A DNA stretch of 64,000 bases, taken from NCBI RefSeq assembly GCF_039525035.1, contig NZ_BAAAHE010000008.1:255750-319749 (forward strand), written 5' to 3'. The stretch's first letter is position 1. Every line of letters starts with the position of its first letter. Origin of the DNA: Sporichthya brevicatena (GTDB lineage Bacteria; Actinomycetota; Actinomycetes; Sporichthyales; Sporichthyaceae). The notes beneath the pieces are model-generated. The model saw only the letters and a list, made by a program, of their open reading frames with translations. It was not told where the DNA came from and made no database searches. Below, piece after piece: positions 7,564 through 16,522 of the stretch. Both the position numbers and the translations under genes were made by a program.

Positions 7564-8144
7564 CTCCGAGTTCCGTCGAAGTACTAACGACAGGGGTGAC
7601 AAACGTGGCAAGCGGTGTCGAGGTGTCGGGGGTTTCCTCCCGGCCACGGCGCAGCCACGCGGCGGCTGTGAGCCAGGCCCGCCGCAGCGAGACTGCGGGT
7701 CGGAGGAGCGCAGCATCGCCGTGGTCCAGGAGCGACCTGGTCAAGCTCGCAGCGTCCTACGCCGCTGGGCTGATCATCATCGTCGTGGCGTGGTACGGCG
7801 GCAGCGGCGACCTTGACTTCGACGACCAGGCGGCGTGGATCGCGCTGGCGGTGCTGGGTGCAGTGATAGCTGCGGCCGGGGGAGCGCTGTGGCTCCTAAC
7901 CGGCCTGGCGATGGTGGCGCGGGAGCGTCGATCTGTTCAGGCGTGCATCGCTGCGCTCTACGGAACATCGGCCGCGGAGGTCGACGAGATCAACCGAACC
8001 GCGGCGAACGCAGTCCACGTCACCGCCGACGGTATGCGGCGTTACCACCGTCCGTCGTGCGACGTCGTGCGTGGCAAGCCGGTCCGACCCATCGCGGGCC
8101 CTCGGAACGAGGACCTCCTGGCCTGCGGGATGTGCCAGTCGTGA
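7560..8144 (+). CDS. Membrane protein with C-terminal Ada-like His/Cys (zinc-binding type) cluster, copy 1
   Basis: This 194-aa protein has a basic, disordered N-terminus (1-58) and two membrane helices (about 62-78 and 92-118). A cytoplasmic segment ends in H163-x3-C167 ... C189-x2-C192, followed by the terminal Ser. The spacing resembles the zinc-binding Cys cluster of Ada-type N-terminal domains, so a structural metal is likely. The homologue at 61492 keeps H168, C172, C196 and C199 with the same surroundings (H-R-x-x-C-x-x-x-R-G-K). The GTG start overlaps the upstream stop, and its own stop overlaps the permease GTG, so it is tightly coupled to the transporter. The role could be sensing or regulation of the permease; this is inference. 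Confidence 0.8.
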   Translation: MTPSSVEVLTTGVTNVASGVEVSGVSSRPRRSHAAAVSQARRSETAGRRSAASPWSRSDLVKLAASYAAGLIIIVVAWYGGSGDLDFDDQAAWIALAVLGAVIAAAGGALWLLTGLAMVARERRSVQACIAALYGTSAAEVDEINRTAANAVHVTADGMRRYHRPSCDVVRGKPVRPIAGPRNEDLLACGMCQS

Positions 8145-10075
8145 AGGAATATCTGCCGTTCATCGTCATCGGCATCATTACCGGTTCTGTCTACGGTATT
8201 GCCGCCTTGGGTCTGGTCCTCACGTACAAGACGTCGGGGGTGTTCAACTTCGGCCACGGCGCGATCGCTGCGGCGTCGGCGGTGGTGTTCTACGAACTCA
8301 ACGTCCGGCAGGGTTGGCCCTGGCCAGTCGCGGCGCTCACGGCCGTGGTCGTCTTCGGCGTCGTCGCGGGCCTGCTGCTCGAACGGATGGCAGCGGGACT
8401 CGCCAACGCCACGGTGGCGTACCGCATCATCGCCACGATCGGCCTCATCCTGATCGTGGTCTCCGCGACCACGCTCAAGTACGGACCGATCGCGAAGACC
8501 TTCCCGACCTTCCTCCCCAACGACGTCGCCTTCACCGTCAGCGGGGTTCGCGTGGGATGGGACGGTGTCGCGACGACCGTCATCGGCGTCGTCGCCGTCG
8601 TCGGCCTGTCGGTGTTCTTCCGTGTGACCAAGCTTGGCGTCTCCATGCGCGCCGTGGTCGACCGGCCTGAGCTCGTCGACCTCACCGGCGAGTCTCCGAC
8701 GCGCATTCGTCGCATCGCCTGGGTGATCGGTTCCTCCTTCGCGTCCGTGTCCGGCCTGCTGCTCGTCAACACGCAGCAGCAGCTCGACGTCGTTCTCTTG
8801 GCGCTCCTTGTCGTGGCGGCCTTCGGCGCGGGCACCTTCGGTGCGTTCCGCAGCCTGCCGCTCGCCTACGTCGGCGGGATGGTTCTCGGCGTGTCGCAGG
8901 GCGTCGCCGGCAAGCTCACGGCGGAGAACCCGTCTCTGGCCGGCCTGGACACGAACATGCCGTTCCTGTTCCTGTTCGTCGGTCTCCTCGTCATTCCCCG
9001 CCACAAGCTTGTCGAGCTGGGGACGCGGGCCGTCCGGCAAGCACGCCCTCGTCGCCGGCAGTCCCAGGCGGCCCGTGCCTTCAACACCGCTCTCGTCGTG
9101 GCCGTGATCGTCGGCGGGATCCTGGTGCCGCACGTGGTCGGTACGAAGCTTCCGACCTGGACGGTCGCGGCGGCGATGCTACCGCTGTTCCTCTCCCTCG
9201 GTCTGCTGGTCCGGACCTCGGGTCAGATCTCGCTCTGCCAGATCGGTTTCGCGGCGATCGGGGCCACGACTTTCGGGCACATGCTCGGGCACGGTGTCCC
9301 CTACGGTCTGGCGGTGCTGATCGCCGGCCTCGTGGCGGTCCCGGTCGGCGCCATCGTCGCCATTCCCGCGATTCGGCTCTCCGGTCTGTATCTGGCTCTG
9401 GCGACGCTCGGCTTCGGCATCCTGCTCGCGCAGTTCTTCTACACCAAGGAGTACATGTTCGGGCCGTCCGTCTCGCTCTCCACCCCACGCCCGACCTTCT
9501 GGAACCTCGATTCGGACACCGGCTACTTCTACCTGCTCCTGGTGGTCGGGGGCCTCGCCGCCGGCCTGGTCGTCACCATCGAGCGGTCACGGCTCGGGCG
9601 TCTGCTTCGCGGCATGTCCGACAGCCCGGCAGCTCTGACGATGCTCGGGACGAGCACGAATGTGGCGCGAGTGCTGGTCTTCTGCATCTCCGCCTTCCTG
9701 GCGGGGGTCAGCGGCGCGATGATGGCCGGTGTCTTCGGCTCGGTGAACCGTGAGCCGTTCAATTACTTCTTCTCGCTCGTCGTCCTCGCCGTCCTCATGA
9801 TCATGGGGCGGCGGACCGTGCCGGCGGCGGTTCTGGCGACGCTTGCACTCAATGTGCCTCCTGCCTACATCTCGGACTCCAACACCAGCAGCGCACTCCA
9901 ACTGATCTTCGGCCTGTCCGCAGTCATCGTCGCCCTGGGCTCCGGTGGCCGCTTCAGTGCCCTGGTCGCCGCCCTGGCGGCGCGCTACGAACACCGCACC
10001 GTCGGACCGGCGGGCGCTCGCATGCACCTGTCTGCGCGGTCGATCGACCGCCCCGAGTCAGTGGTCACGACGTGA
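8141..10075 (+). CDS. Fused LivH-LivM branched-chain amino acid type ABC permease, copy 1
   Basis: This 644-aa protein joins the two permease subunits of a HAAT-family importer. The N-terminal half (about 1-290) is LivH-like, with GSVYGIAALGLVLTYKTSGVFNFGHGA and the ESPTRIRRIAW coupling segment. The C-terminal half (about 325-640) is LivM-like, with GQISLCQIGFAAIGA, AIRLSGLYLALATLGFGI and GMSDSPAALTMLGTSTN. GTG 8141 overlaps the previous stop (GTGA) and begins at the conserved N-terminus; it aligns with ATG 62133 of copy 2. Fused permeases of this type occur in actinobacterial catabolic clusters. The transported compound is not deducible, but the context favours a hydrophobic carbon source or its CoA-free acid. 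Confidence 0.92.
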   Translation: MKEYLPFIVIGIITGSVYGIAALGLVLTYKTSGVFNFGHGAIAAASAVVFYELNVRQGWPWPVAALTAVVVFGVVAGLLLERMAAGLANATVAYRIIATIGLILIVVSATTLKYGPIAKTFPTFLPNDVAFTVSGVRVGWDGVATTVIGVVAVVGLSVFFRVTKLGVSMRAVVDRPELVDLTGESPTRIRRIAWVIGSSFASVSGLLLVNTQQQLDVVLLALLVVAAFGAGTFGAFRSLPLAYVGGMVLGVSQGVAGKLTAENPSLAGLDTNMPFLFLFVGLLVIPRHKLVELGTRAVRQARPRRRQSQAARAFNTALVVAVIVGGILVPHVVGTKLPTWTVAAAMLPLFLSLGLLVRTSGQISLCQIGFAAIGATTFGHMLGHGVPYGLAVLIAGLVAVPVGAIVAIPAIRLSGLYLALATLGFGILLAQFFYTKEYMFGPSVSLSTPRPTFWNLDSDTGYFYLLLVVGGLAAGLVVTIERSRLGRLLRGMSDSPAALTMLGTSTNVARVLVFCISAFLAGVSGAMMAGVFGSVNREPFNYFFSLVVLAVLMIMGRRTVPAAVLATLALNVPPAYISDSNTSSALQLIFGLSAVIVALGSGGRFSALVAALAARYEHRTVGPAGARMHLSARSIDRPESVVTT

Positions 10076-10101
10076 CCGCACCCGCGAGAGGAACCTCTTC
10101 G

Positions 10102-11775
10102 ATGTCAACACCCCGATCCGTCCGGGCCCGGCGCGCGATCACCTTCCTGGCCGCCGGTGTCTCGTGCGTGCTGGTCCTGTCGGCCTGCGGAACTCGCATC
10201 TCGGACGAGCGTGTCATTCAGGCCTCGAAGGGTGGTCCGGCCGAGACCGCTTTGGGCCCGGACCTGGGGACGGGCCCGGATCTGGGGACGGGCGCGTTGC
10301 CGCAGGACCCGGGCGTCCCCGTTCAGGGCGAGAACCTGCCGGCTGCGCCCGGTTCACCTGCCCAGACGGCCGCTCCGGGAGCCACGGGCGCGGTGGCACC
10401 AGGCGCCAACGGTGCGAAGGGGACCGCGTCATCGGGCAACAACGCCGCGCCCGCCTCGGGGAACGCTGGAACGTCGGCGTCCACCGGAACCTCGTGCAAG
10501 ACCCAGGGCCCGCCGATCGTTCTGGGGTCGGTCGTCGAATACACGGGCATCATCGGGGCCAATGTGGGTTCGGCCATTCCGGTGATGGGGGCGTGGGCGA
10601 AGTACATCAACGCCAACGGTGGCATCGCCTGTCACCCGGTGCAGGTCATCTCGCAGGACAGCGCGAGTGACCCGGGGAAGGCGTCGTCCCAGGTGCAGGA
10701 CCTGGTGAAGAACCGTAAGGCCATCGGTCTCGTCGCCAACTTCGTTCCCCTGTCGATCTCCGGGTTCAAGTCCGCCGTCGACTCGCTCAAGGTTCCGGTT
10801 GTGGGCGGCGACCTGTTCTCGACGACCTGGTGGGAAGACCCACTCTTCTACCCGGTCGGGACGCACGTCGATGCAAACGCGGCGGGGTCGACGATCTCGG
10901 TGGCGGACAAGGGCGCCAAGAAGGTAGCGGTCATCTACTGCATCGAGGCCGCGGTGTGCCCGCCCTACAAGGACGCAATCAAGCGCAACGCGGCGGCGAA
11001 CGGCTACCAGGTCGTGTACGACGTGCAGGTCTCGATCACCGCGCCGGACTACACGACGCAGTGCCAGAGCGCCAAGAACGCCGGCGCCGAGCAGATCAGC
11101 ATGATTGTCGAGGGTTCCGGGGTCAGCCGGATCGCCCGCTCTTGCGCCGCGATCGGGTACTTCCCGAAGTTCGCCGTGGCTTCCCTCGGGGCGACCTTCG
11201 ACCCGAACGACCAGAACGTGCAGAAGATGATGCCGACGATCGCCAGCGCGGCGAACGACTGGTTCACGGCGGGCAGCCCGGGGCAGAAGCAGTTCCAGGA
11301 GGCGATGAAGCGTTACGCCCCGACCCTCAAGCTCGACCCGACCGCGGCGCTCGCCTGGGCCGACGGGATGATGGTCAAGGTCGCCATCGAGAAGCTCGGT
11401 CAGGCAGCGGTGGGTGTCCCGATCACCACCGAGATGCTGCGCAAGGGCCTCTCGATGATCAAGAACGAGACGCTGGGCGACATGATTCGCCCGACGACCT
11501 TCAGTCCGTCGATGGGCGTGAATCCGAAGAACCCCTGCTATTACTCGATGATCTTCTCCGCCCCTGGTGCCGCCGGGAAGTGGCAGAAGGCGGCGAGCGG
11601 GTGTCTGAAGGGACTGGACGGATCGAAGGCCGTATCCGGCGCCCCGGGGTCCTCGTCGGTCGACTCTCTCTCGCGTTCCGACGGTGGGGTTGAACACGCC
11701 TCGATGGGACTGTGGGCGCTCGCCGGGACGTGGGTCCTCGCGCGTGGGCGGCGGTGGGCCGGCCATGAGAGCTGA
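10102..11775 (+). CDS. Substrate-binding lipoprotein of the ABC importer (periplasmic-binding type 1)
   Basis: This 557-aa lipoprotein has a signal peptide ending in LSAC-G (lipidated Cys29). A low-complexity Gly/Ala/Pro/Thr linker of about 100 residues follows, with a short tandem DLGTG repeat. The type 1 binding fold runs from about residue 135 (PPIVLGSVVEYTG ... PVMGAWAKYINANGGIACHPVQVISQDSASDP). ATG 10102 has the ribosome binding site GAGAGGA; an in-frame GTG at 10072 overlaps the permease stop and is an alternative. The C-terminus extends beyond the fold with a short hydrophobic patch (SMGLWALAGTWVLA) and overlaps livG by 11 bases. It delivers ligand to the fused permease. Confidence 0.9.
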   Translation: MSTPRSVRARRAITFLAAGVSCVLVLSACGTRISDERVIQASKGGPAETALGPDLGTGPDLGTGALPQDPGVPVQGENLPAAPGSPAQTAAPGATGAVAPGANGAKGTASSGNNAAPASGNAGTSASTGTSCKTQGPPIVLGSVVEYTGIIGANVGSAIPVMGAWAKYINANGGIACHPVQVISQDSASDPGKASSQVQDLVKNRKAIGLVANFVPLSISGFKSAVDSLKVPVVGGDLFSTTWWEDPLFYPVGTHVDANAAGSTISVADKGAKKVAVIYCIEAAVCPPYKDAIKRNAAANGYQVVYDVQVSITAPDYTTQCQSAKNAGAEQISMIVEGSGVSRIARSCAAIGYFPKFAVASLGATFDPNDQNVQKMMPTIASAANDWFTAGSPGQKQFQEAMKRYAPTLKLDPTAALAWADGMMVKVAIEKLGQAAVGVPITTEMLRKGLSMIKNETLGDMIRPTTFSPSMGVNPKNPCYYSMIFSAPGAAGKWQKAASGCLKGLDGSKAVSGAPGSSSVDSLSRSDGGVEHASMGLWALAGTWVLARGRRWAGHES

Positions 11776-12556
11776 CCAGGGACGCGGGCCTGGTCTGGAG
11801 GCTCGTGGCGTCACCGTCCGCTATGGCGGACTGGTGGCGGCGGACTCGGTGACGCTGTCGGCGCCCCTGGGGAGGATCACCGGGCTGATCGGGCCGAACG
11901 GGGCCGGCAAGACGACCACCTTCTCGGCGTGCAGCGGTACCGCACCGGTGAGCTCAGGATCGGTTCACCTGTTCGGAGAGGAGGTCACCGGCGTCCCCCC
12001 GCAGATCCGCGGCCAGCGTGGACTGGGTCGAACGTTCCAGCGGATGGAGCTCTTCGACTCGCTCACCGTGGCCGACAACGTCGGTCTGGGGCTGGAGGCC
12101 GGGCTGGCCGGCTCCAAGCCGTGGCGCCATCTTCTCGGGAACAAGGGCGACAAGGCTCGTATCGTCGCCCGAGTCCAGGAGTCACTGCGCCGCTGCGGTA
12201 TCGAGGATCTGGCTCAGGTCACGGCGGGCGAGTTGTCCACCGGTCAAGGGCGGCTGGTCGAACTCGCCCGTGTCCTGGCCGGCAACTTCAGGATGCTGCT
12301 GCTGGACGAGCCCTCCTCGGGCTTGGACCGCGCGGAGACGGCTCGCTTCGGCGCCATTCTTCGCAACACCGTGGCTGAGACCGGCTGCGGAATTCTGCTG
12401 GTCGAGCACGACATGAGTCTGGTCCTCAACATCTGCGACTACGTTTACGTCCTCGACTTCGGCAAGCTCATTTTCGAGGGCACGCCCGCGCAGATCGTGG
12501 CCAGCCAGGAAGTGCAGGCGGCCTATCTCGGTTCGGCGGACCTGGAGGCCTCCTAG
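11765..12556 (+). CDS. ABC transporter ATP-binding protein, LivG type, copy 1
   Basis: This 263-aa ATPase has Walker A GPNGAGKT at 43-50, the Q-loop/LivG segment RTFQRMELFDSLTV, a signature motif written ELSTGQGRLVELAR, Walker B MLLLDEPSSGLD and the switch His in LLVEHDMSLV. The signature has Thr in place of the second Ser/Gly of LSGGQ, as does copy 2 (DLSTGQRRLVELAR). ATG 11765 is chosen over an in-frame start 81 bases upstream because it begins directly before the ATPase domain. It overlaps the binding-protein gene by 11 bases and livF by one base (TAGTG). Confidence 0.92.
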   Translation: MRADQGRGPGLEARGVTVRYGGLVAADSVTLSAPLGRITGLIGPNGAGKTTTFSACSGTAPVSSGSVHLFGEEVTGVPPQIRGQRGLGRTFQRMELFDSLTVADNVGLGLEAGLAGSKPWRHLLGNKGDKARIVARVQESLRRCGIEDLAQVTAGELSTGQGRLVELARVLAGNFRMLLLDEPSSGLDRAETARFGAILRNTVAETGCGILLVEHDMSLVLNICDYVYVLDFGKLIFEGTPAQIVASQEVQAAYLGSADLEAS

Positions 12557-13254
12557 TGTTCGAGCTGCGTAGAGTCAGTGCCGGATACGGCGGGCACGTT
12601 GTCCTCCGCGACGTGACGCTCAAGGTGCCGCCGGGGTCTGTGGTGGCGCTTCTCGGCGCCAACGGGGCCGGCAAGACCACCCTGCTCCGGGTCGCCAGCG
12701 GGCTGGTGCGACCCTTCGCCGGGCAACTCCTGCTCGACGATCGGGACGTCACCGGGCTGCGGCCGCATCGCCTGGTCGAAGCCGGCGTCTGTCACGTCCC
12801 GGAAGGGCGTGGCGTCTTCCCGTCTCTGACGGTGCGGGACAACCTGCGCATGCACTGCCTCGCCGGTCGCGAGGAGGAGATGATCGCCAAAGCAATCGAC
12901 ATCTTCCCGTCTTTGGGGCGCCGGATCGGTGCCCTCGCCGGCACGATGTCCGGGGGCGAGCAGCAGATGTTGGCGCTTGCGCGCGCGTACATCCAGAACC
13001 CGAGGCTGGCGTTGCTCGACGAGGTGTCCATGGGATTGGCGCCGGTCGTCGTCGACGAGATCTTCCGCTTCCTGGAGATCCTCGCCAAGGAGGGAGCGAG
13101 CCTCCTTCTCGTGGAGCAGTACGTCACGCGTGCGCTCGCGATCGCCGACTACGTGTATCTGCTCAACCGCGGTGAGGTTCGCTTCGTCGGTGAGCCGGAT
13201 GAACTGGAAGGCTCCGACATCTTCAAGGAGTACGTCGGCGTCGAGATCGGCTGA
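12556..13254 (+). CDS. ABC transporter ATP-binding protein, LivF type, copy 1
   Basis: This 232-aa ATPase has Walker A GANGAGKT, the LivF-specific CHVPEGRGVFPSLTVRDNL, signature MSGGEQQMLALAR, Walker B LALLDEVSMGLAP and the switch His position replaced by Gln in LLVEQYVTRAL, which is usual for LivF. The GTG start shares a base with the livG stop. It is the last gene of the seven-gene module; the next promoter follows within 100 bases. It pairs with LivG to energise the fused permease. Confidence 0.92.
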   Translation: MFELRRVSAGYGGHVVLRDVTLKVPPGSVVALLGANGAGKTTLLRVASGLVRPFAGQLLLDDRDVTGLRPHRLVEAGVCHVPEGRGVFPSLTVRDNLRMHCLAGREEEMIAKAIDIFPSLGRRIGALAGTMSGGEQQMLALARAYIQNPRLALLDEVSMGLAPVVVDEIFRFLEILAKEGASLLLVEQYVTRALAIADYVYLLNRGEVRFVGEPDELEGSDIFKEYVGVEIG

Positions 13255-13301
13255 TTGACGGTGCCGTGCGCCACATCGCGCGCTGTTGCACCCGGGCATA
13301 A

Positions 13302-13317
13302 TCTAATCTAGATTAGA
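13302..13317. promoter_or_regulatory. Perfect 16-bp palindromic operator-like site
   Basis: TCTAATCTAGATTAGA is a perfect palindrome in G/C-rich surroundings. It ends 29 bases before the Baeyer-Villiger monooxygenase start. A 16-mer of the same geometry lies at 40814-40829, and related TTAGA/TCTAA elements sit upstream of other catabolic operons. The expected binder is a TetR-family protein, most simply the tandem TetR encoded at 18051. Confidence 0.7.
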
Positions 13318-13346
13318 CAGGAAAGAGTGTGGGTCCGGGAGGCGAT

Positions 13347-15254
13347 GTGAGCACCAGTGAGGCGGACGTCAGCATCGACGCGGAGATGCTCCGGAGCGCG
13401 CTGGCCGTGGCGAATATCCCCTGTCTGGTGCCGCTGCTCTATCAACTGACCGGAGACCGGAAGTGGCTCGCCGATCCGTACCGTCCGACGCGGGCGAAGG
13501 GCACCGACGACCACGACGACGGCGGTCTGCCGGACGATGTTCAACTGGAGATCAGGCGCGCCACCCATGACGCGGTGATGGCCTGGGCTGCCGGTAGGCC
13601 GATCGCGGCCCCCGCTCCGTCGGGCGATGATCTCCTCGGGTTGGCGTCGCTGTGCGTGGCTGAGGAGGTCCCGGTCGAGTACGAGCCGCTGGCCGCCGAG
13701 CAGCTGGAGTTCCGGCCGAGTGCGCTGGCTTCCAAGACCGCCTGCCGCGAGGTGGATCTGTCGGTCGTCGTCATCGGCGCGGGCATCTCGGGCATGACAG
13801 CGTCGAAGTACCTGACGGACCTCGGTGTCCCGCACACGGTCATCGAGAAGAACCCGCGCGTCGGGGGAACCTGGATCGAGAATCGGTACCCGGGTTGTGG
13901 CGTCGACACTCCGAGCTACCTGTACCAGCTGTCCTACTACCCCCGTGCCTGGAGTCAGTACTTCGGGAAGCGACAGGAGTTGGACGACTACCTCACCGAG
14001 TTGGCCGACCATTTCGACCTGCATCGCTCGATCCGCTTCTCCACCGTCGTCGAACGGCTGACGTGGGAGGAGGGCGCAAAGCGCTGGCGCATCGAGGTCC
14101 GTAACCCCGACGGTTCGCACGAAACTCTCGTTGCCCAGGTTGTGATCTCCGCGGCTGGACAGCTCAACATCCCGCAAGTACCACGACTCGACGGGGTGGA
14201 GAAGTTCACCGGCCCCTTGTTCCACTCGGCGCGCTGGCCGGCCGACCTGGACCTCACGGGGAAACGCGTGGCCGTGGTGGGCACCGGTGCCAGCGCGATG
14301 CAGATCGTCCCGGCGATCGCAGACTCGGTCGCAAAGCTGGACGTCTACCAGCGGTCGCCGCAGTGGATCATGCCCAACCCCAACTACTTCCGCGCCGTCA
14401 GCCCACAGGTGCACTGGTTGATGGCGAACGTGCCGTTCTACAGCGCGTGGTACCGGTTCCGGCTTGCGTGGATGTTCATGGACCGCATCCATGCGAGTCT
14501 GCAGAGGGATCCGAACTGGCCCCACCCGGAACGATCTCTGAACGCAGTCAACGACTCTCACCGGCGGATGCTCACCAAGTACATCGAGTCCGAGTTGGAG
14601 GGCCGACCCGACCTGGTCGAGAAGGCCTTGCCCACATATCCGCCCTTCGGTAAGCGCATGCTCCAGGACAACGGCTGGTACCGCACGCTCCGTAAGCCGC
14701 AGGTCGAGCTGATCACCTCCGGGGTGACCGCGCTGACGGAGACGGGCGTGGTCACCGAGCGCGATGAGGAGCGCCCGGCAGACATCGTGGTTTTCGCTAC
14801 CGGCTTTCGTGCCCACGCACCCATCGGCTACGACGTCGTCGGACGGAACGGCGCGCGACTGAGTGACGTCTGGGGTGAGGACGACCCCCGCGCGTACCTG
14901 GGTATTGCGACGCCGGGCTTTCCGAACCTGTTCTTCATGTACGGCCCGAACAGCAACCTCGGCCACGGGGGAAGCTTCATCTTTCTGGCCGAGAGTCAGA
15001 TCAACTACATCGTGGATCTGCTCACCCAAATGATTGACAACGACGTCGCCGCGGTCGACTGCCGGCCGGAGGTGTGTGACAAGTACAACGCGGACCTGGA
15101 CGCGGCTCATGAACGAATGGTGTGGACGCACGAGGGCATGGACACCTGGTACCGCAACTCGCGTGGACGGGTCGTGTCCGTGATGCCGTGGCGCGTGGTC
15201 GACTACTGGACCATGACCAGATCCGCTGACCTGAACGACTATCTAGTCGATTGA
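13347..15254 (+). CDS. Baeyer-Villiger type flavin monooxygenase (4-hydroxyacetophenone monooxygenase-like)
   Basis: This 635-aa protein has a helical N-terminal extension of about 125 residues, as in HAPMO-type enzymes. Next come the FAD Rossmann motif GAGISG (near 145), the GGTW segment, the Baeyer-Villiger fingerprint FTGPLFHSARWP, the NADP Rossmann motif GTGASA and the terminal ATGF motif. GTG 13347 is preferred to an in-frame GTG 18 bases upstream because GGAGG precedes it at ideal spacing. It converts ketones to esters or lactones with NADPH and O2, a ring-opening or side-chain cleavage step for alicyclic or acyl-aromatic ketones. It is transcribed alone from a promoter with the perfect palindrome and ends at a strong hairpin. 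Confidence 0.88.
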   Translation: MSTSEADVSIDAEMLRSALAVANIPCLVPLLYQLTGDRKWLADPYRPTRAKGTDDHDDGGLPDDVQLEIRRATHDAVMAWAAGRPIAAPAPSGDDLLGLASLCVAEEVPVEYEPLAAEQLEFRPSALASKTACREVDLSVVVIGAGISGMTASKYLTDLGVPHTVIEKNPRVGGTWIENRYPGCGVDTPSYLYQLSYYPRAWSQYFGKRQELDDYLTELADHFDLHRSIRFSTVVERLTWEEGAKRWRIEVRNPDGSHETLVAQVVISAAGQLNIPQVPRLDGVEKFTGPLFHSARWPADLDLTGKRVAVVGTGASAMQIVPAIADSVAKLDVYQRSPQWIMPNPNYFRAVSPQVHWLMANVPFYSAWYRFRLAWMFMDRIHASLQRDPNWPHPERSLNAVNDSHRRMLTKYIESELEGRPDLVEKALPTYPPFGKRMLQDNGWYRTLRKPQVELITSGVTALTETGVVTERDEERPADIVVFATGFRAHAPIGYDVVGRNGARLSDVWGEDDPRAYLGIATPGFPNLFFMYGPNSNLGHGGSFIFLAESQINYIVDLLTQMIDNDVAAVDCRPEVCDKYNADLDAAHERMVWTHEGMDTWYRNSRGRVVSVMPWRVVDYWTMTRSADLNDYLVD

Positions 15255-15265
15255 CCACCACAAAC

Positions 15266-15296
15266 GAGAGGCGCCGCGACTGTCGCGGCGCCTCTC
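15266..15296. terminator. Bidirectional hairpin terminator
   Basis: The 15-base arms GAGAGGCGCCGCGAC and GTCGCGGCGCCTCTC are perfectly complementary around a single central T, forming a strong stem between convergent genes. There is no long T-tract, as is common in actinobacteria. Confidence 0.75.
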
Positions 15297-15316
15297 AGCG
15301 TTTACGGGACGAACCT

Positions 15317-16522
15317 TCAGGCCCCGCGCTCGGTACCAACCAGCGACACGAACGACACACATTCGCCGGGTCCGCCGCCGAGGTTCTGGGTGAGGCCGAG
15401 ACGGCCGCGTGGATCGGGGATGCGGCGGTCCGCCGGTGCCTCGACTCGCAACTGCAACCAGCACTCGAACAGCATTCTGAGGCCGGATGCGCCGACGGGG
15501 TGACCGAAAGCTTTGAGGCCGCCGTCCGGATTCACAGGCAGCCTGCCCGTCAGGTCGAAGGCGCCTGCGGCACATTCCTTCCACGCCATACCGCGGTCGG
15601 CGAATCCGAGGTCCTCCATCAGTACGAGCTCGGTGACCGTGAAGCAGTCGTGGACCTCGGCCATCGCGATCTCGGACCGAGGATCCGTCACGCCCGCCTG
15701 CGCATACGCCTCGCGGGCCGAGGCGACGACTTCCGGGAACGAGGTGAAGTCGTAGTTCGGGTCGACGTTCCCGTCCGCGGCACCGGTGACAAGGGAGAGA
15801 GCCTTGACGTAGAGCGGCAACTCGCAGTACCTGTGCGCGTCCTCGGCCCGGACGACGATCGCCGCCGCGGCGCCGTCCGAGACTCCGGAGCAGTCGAACA
15901 CGCCCAGGTTGCCTGCAACCAAGGGGGACCGTGCGATCGTCTCCGGCGCCACCTCCTTGCGGAACTGGGCGCGCGGATTCCGGGCGCCGTTCTGGTGGTT
16001 CTTCCACGCGATGCGGGTCAGCACATCCTTCAGTTCTGACTGGCTCACCCCGTACTTCTCTGCATACGCCGGGCCGAGGAGGCTGAAGTTGGCCGGCGCC
16101 GTCGTGGTCCCCAAGGTCCCGCCGGTGCCGTCGCCGGGGATACTCGCGCGGGTGAGGCCGGAGTACCCGGAGTCCTTCAACTTCTCGACACCGACCGCCA
16201 TGGCCACGTCATAGGCGCCACTGGCGACGGCGTAGCAGGCGCTCCGGAGCGCCTCAGAGCCCGTGGCGCACATGTTCTCGACTCGGCTGACCGGCTTGCC
16301 GGAGATCCGGAGGGGCCGGCTCATCGTCAGGCCTGAGATTCCGGACATGTAAGTCCCGAGCCAGAAGGCGTCCATGTCCTGGAGCGCGAGCCCGGTGGGA
16401 GCCAGCGTGGCCTTCACCGCGTCGAGCATGAGGTCGTCGGCGCCCTTGTCCCAATGCTCCCCGAACGGCGTGCACCCCATCGAAACGATGGCGACCCGGT
16501 CGCAAATGCCATGAGATGTCAC
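15317..16522 (-). CDS. SCP2/SCPx-type thiolase (acetyl-CoA acetyltransferase family)
   Basis: This 401-aa thiolase-fold protein keeps the nucleophile Cys in NMCATGSEA (near residue 84), the VHDCFTVTE motif and the GLKAFGHPVGASG motif, so it should be an active beta-ketoacyl-CoA thiolase. The GTG start overlaps the stop of the upstream HMG-CoA-synthase-like/DUF35 fusion (GTGA), implying stoichiometric expression and probably a complex. This is reminiscent of steroid side-chain thiolases and aldolases that require DUF35 partners. It differs from the second thiolase-like protein at 41797, which has lost the Cys. Confidence 0.88.
   Translation of the reverse strand: MTSHGICDRVAIVSMGCTPFGEHWDKGADDLMLDAVKATLAPTGLALQDMDAFWLGTYMSGISGLTMSRPLRISGKPVSRVENMCATGSEALRSACYAVASGAYDVAMAVGVEKLKDSGYSGLTRASIPGDGTGGTLGTTTAPANFSLLGPAYAEKYGVSQSELKDVLTRIAWKNHQNGARNPRAQFRKEVAPETIARSPLVAGNLGVFDCSGVSDGAAAAIVVRAEDAHRYCELPLYVKALSLVTGAADGNVDPNYDFTSFPEVVASAREAYAQAGVTDPRSEIAMAEVHDCFTVTELVLMEDLGFADRGMAWKECAAGAFDLTGRLPVNPDGGLKAFGHPVGASGLRMLFECWLQLRVEAPADRRIPDPRGRLGLTQNLGGGPGECVSFVSLVGTERGA

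Noticed and set aside
10429..11814. 461-codon minus-strand frame across the binding-protein gene
   Set aside because: It opposes a clear lipoprotein gene and its translation is Arg-rich with no domain.
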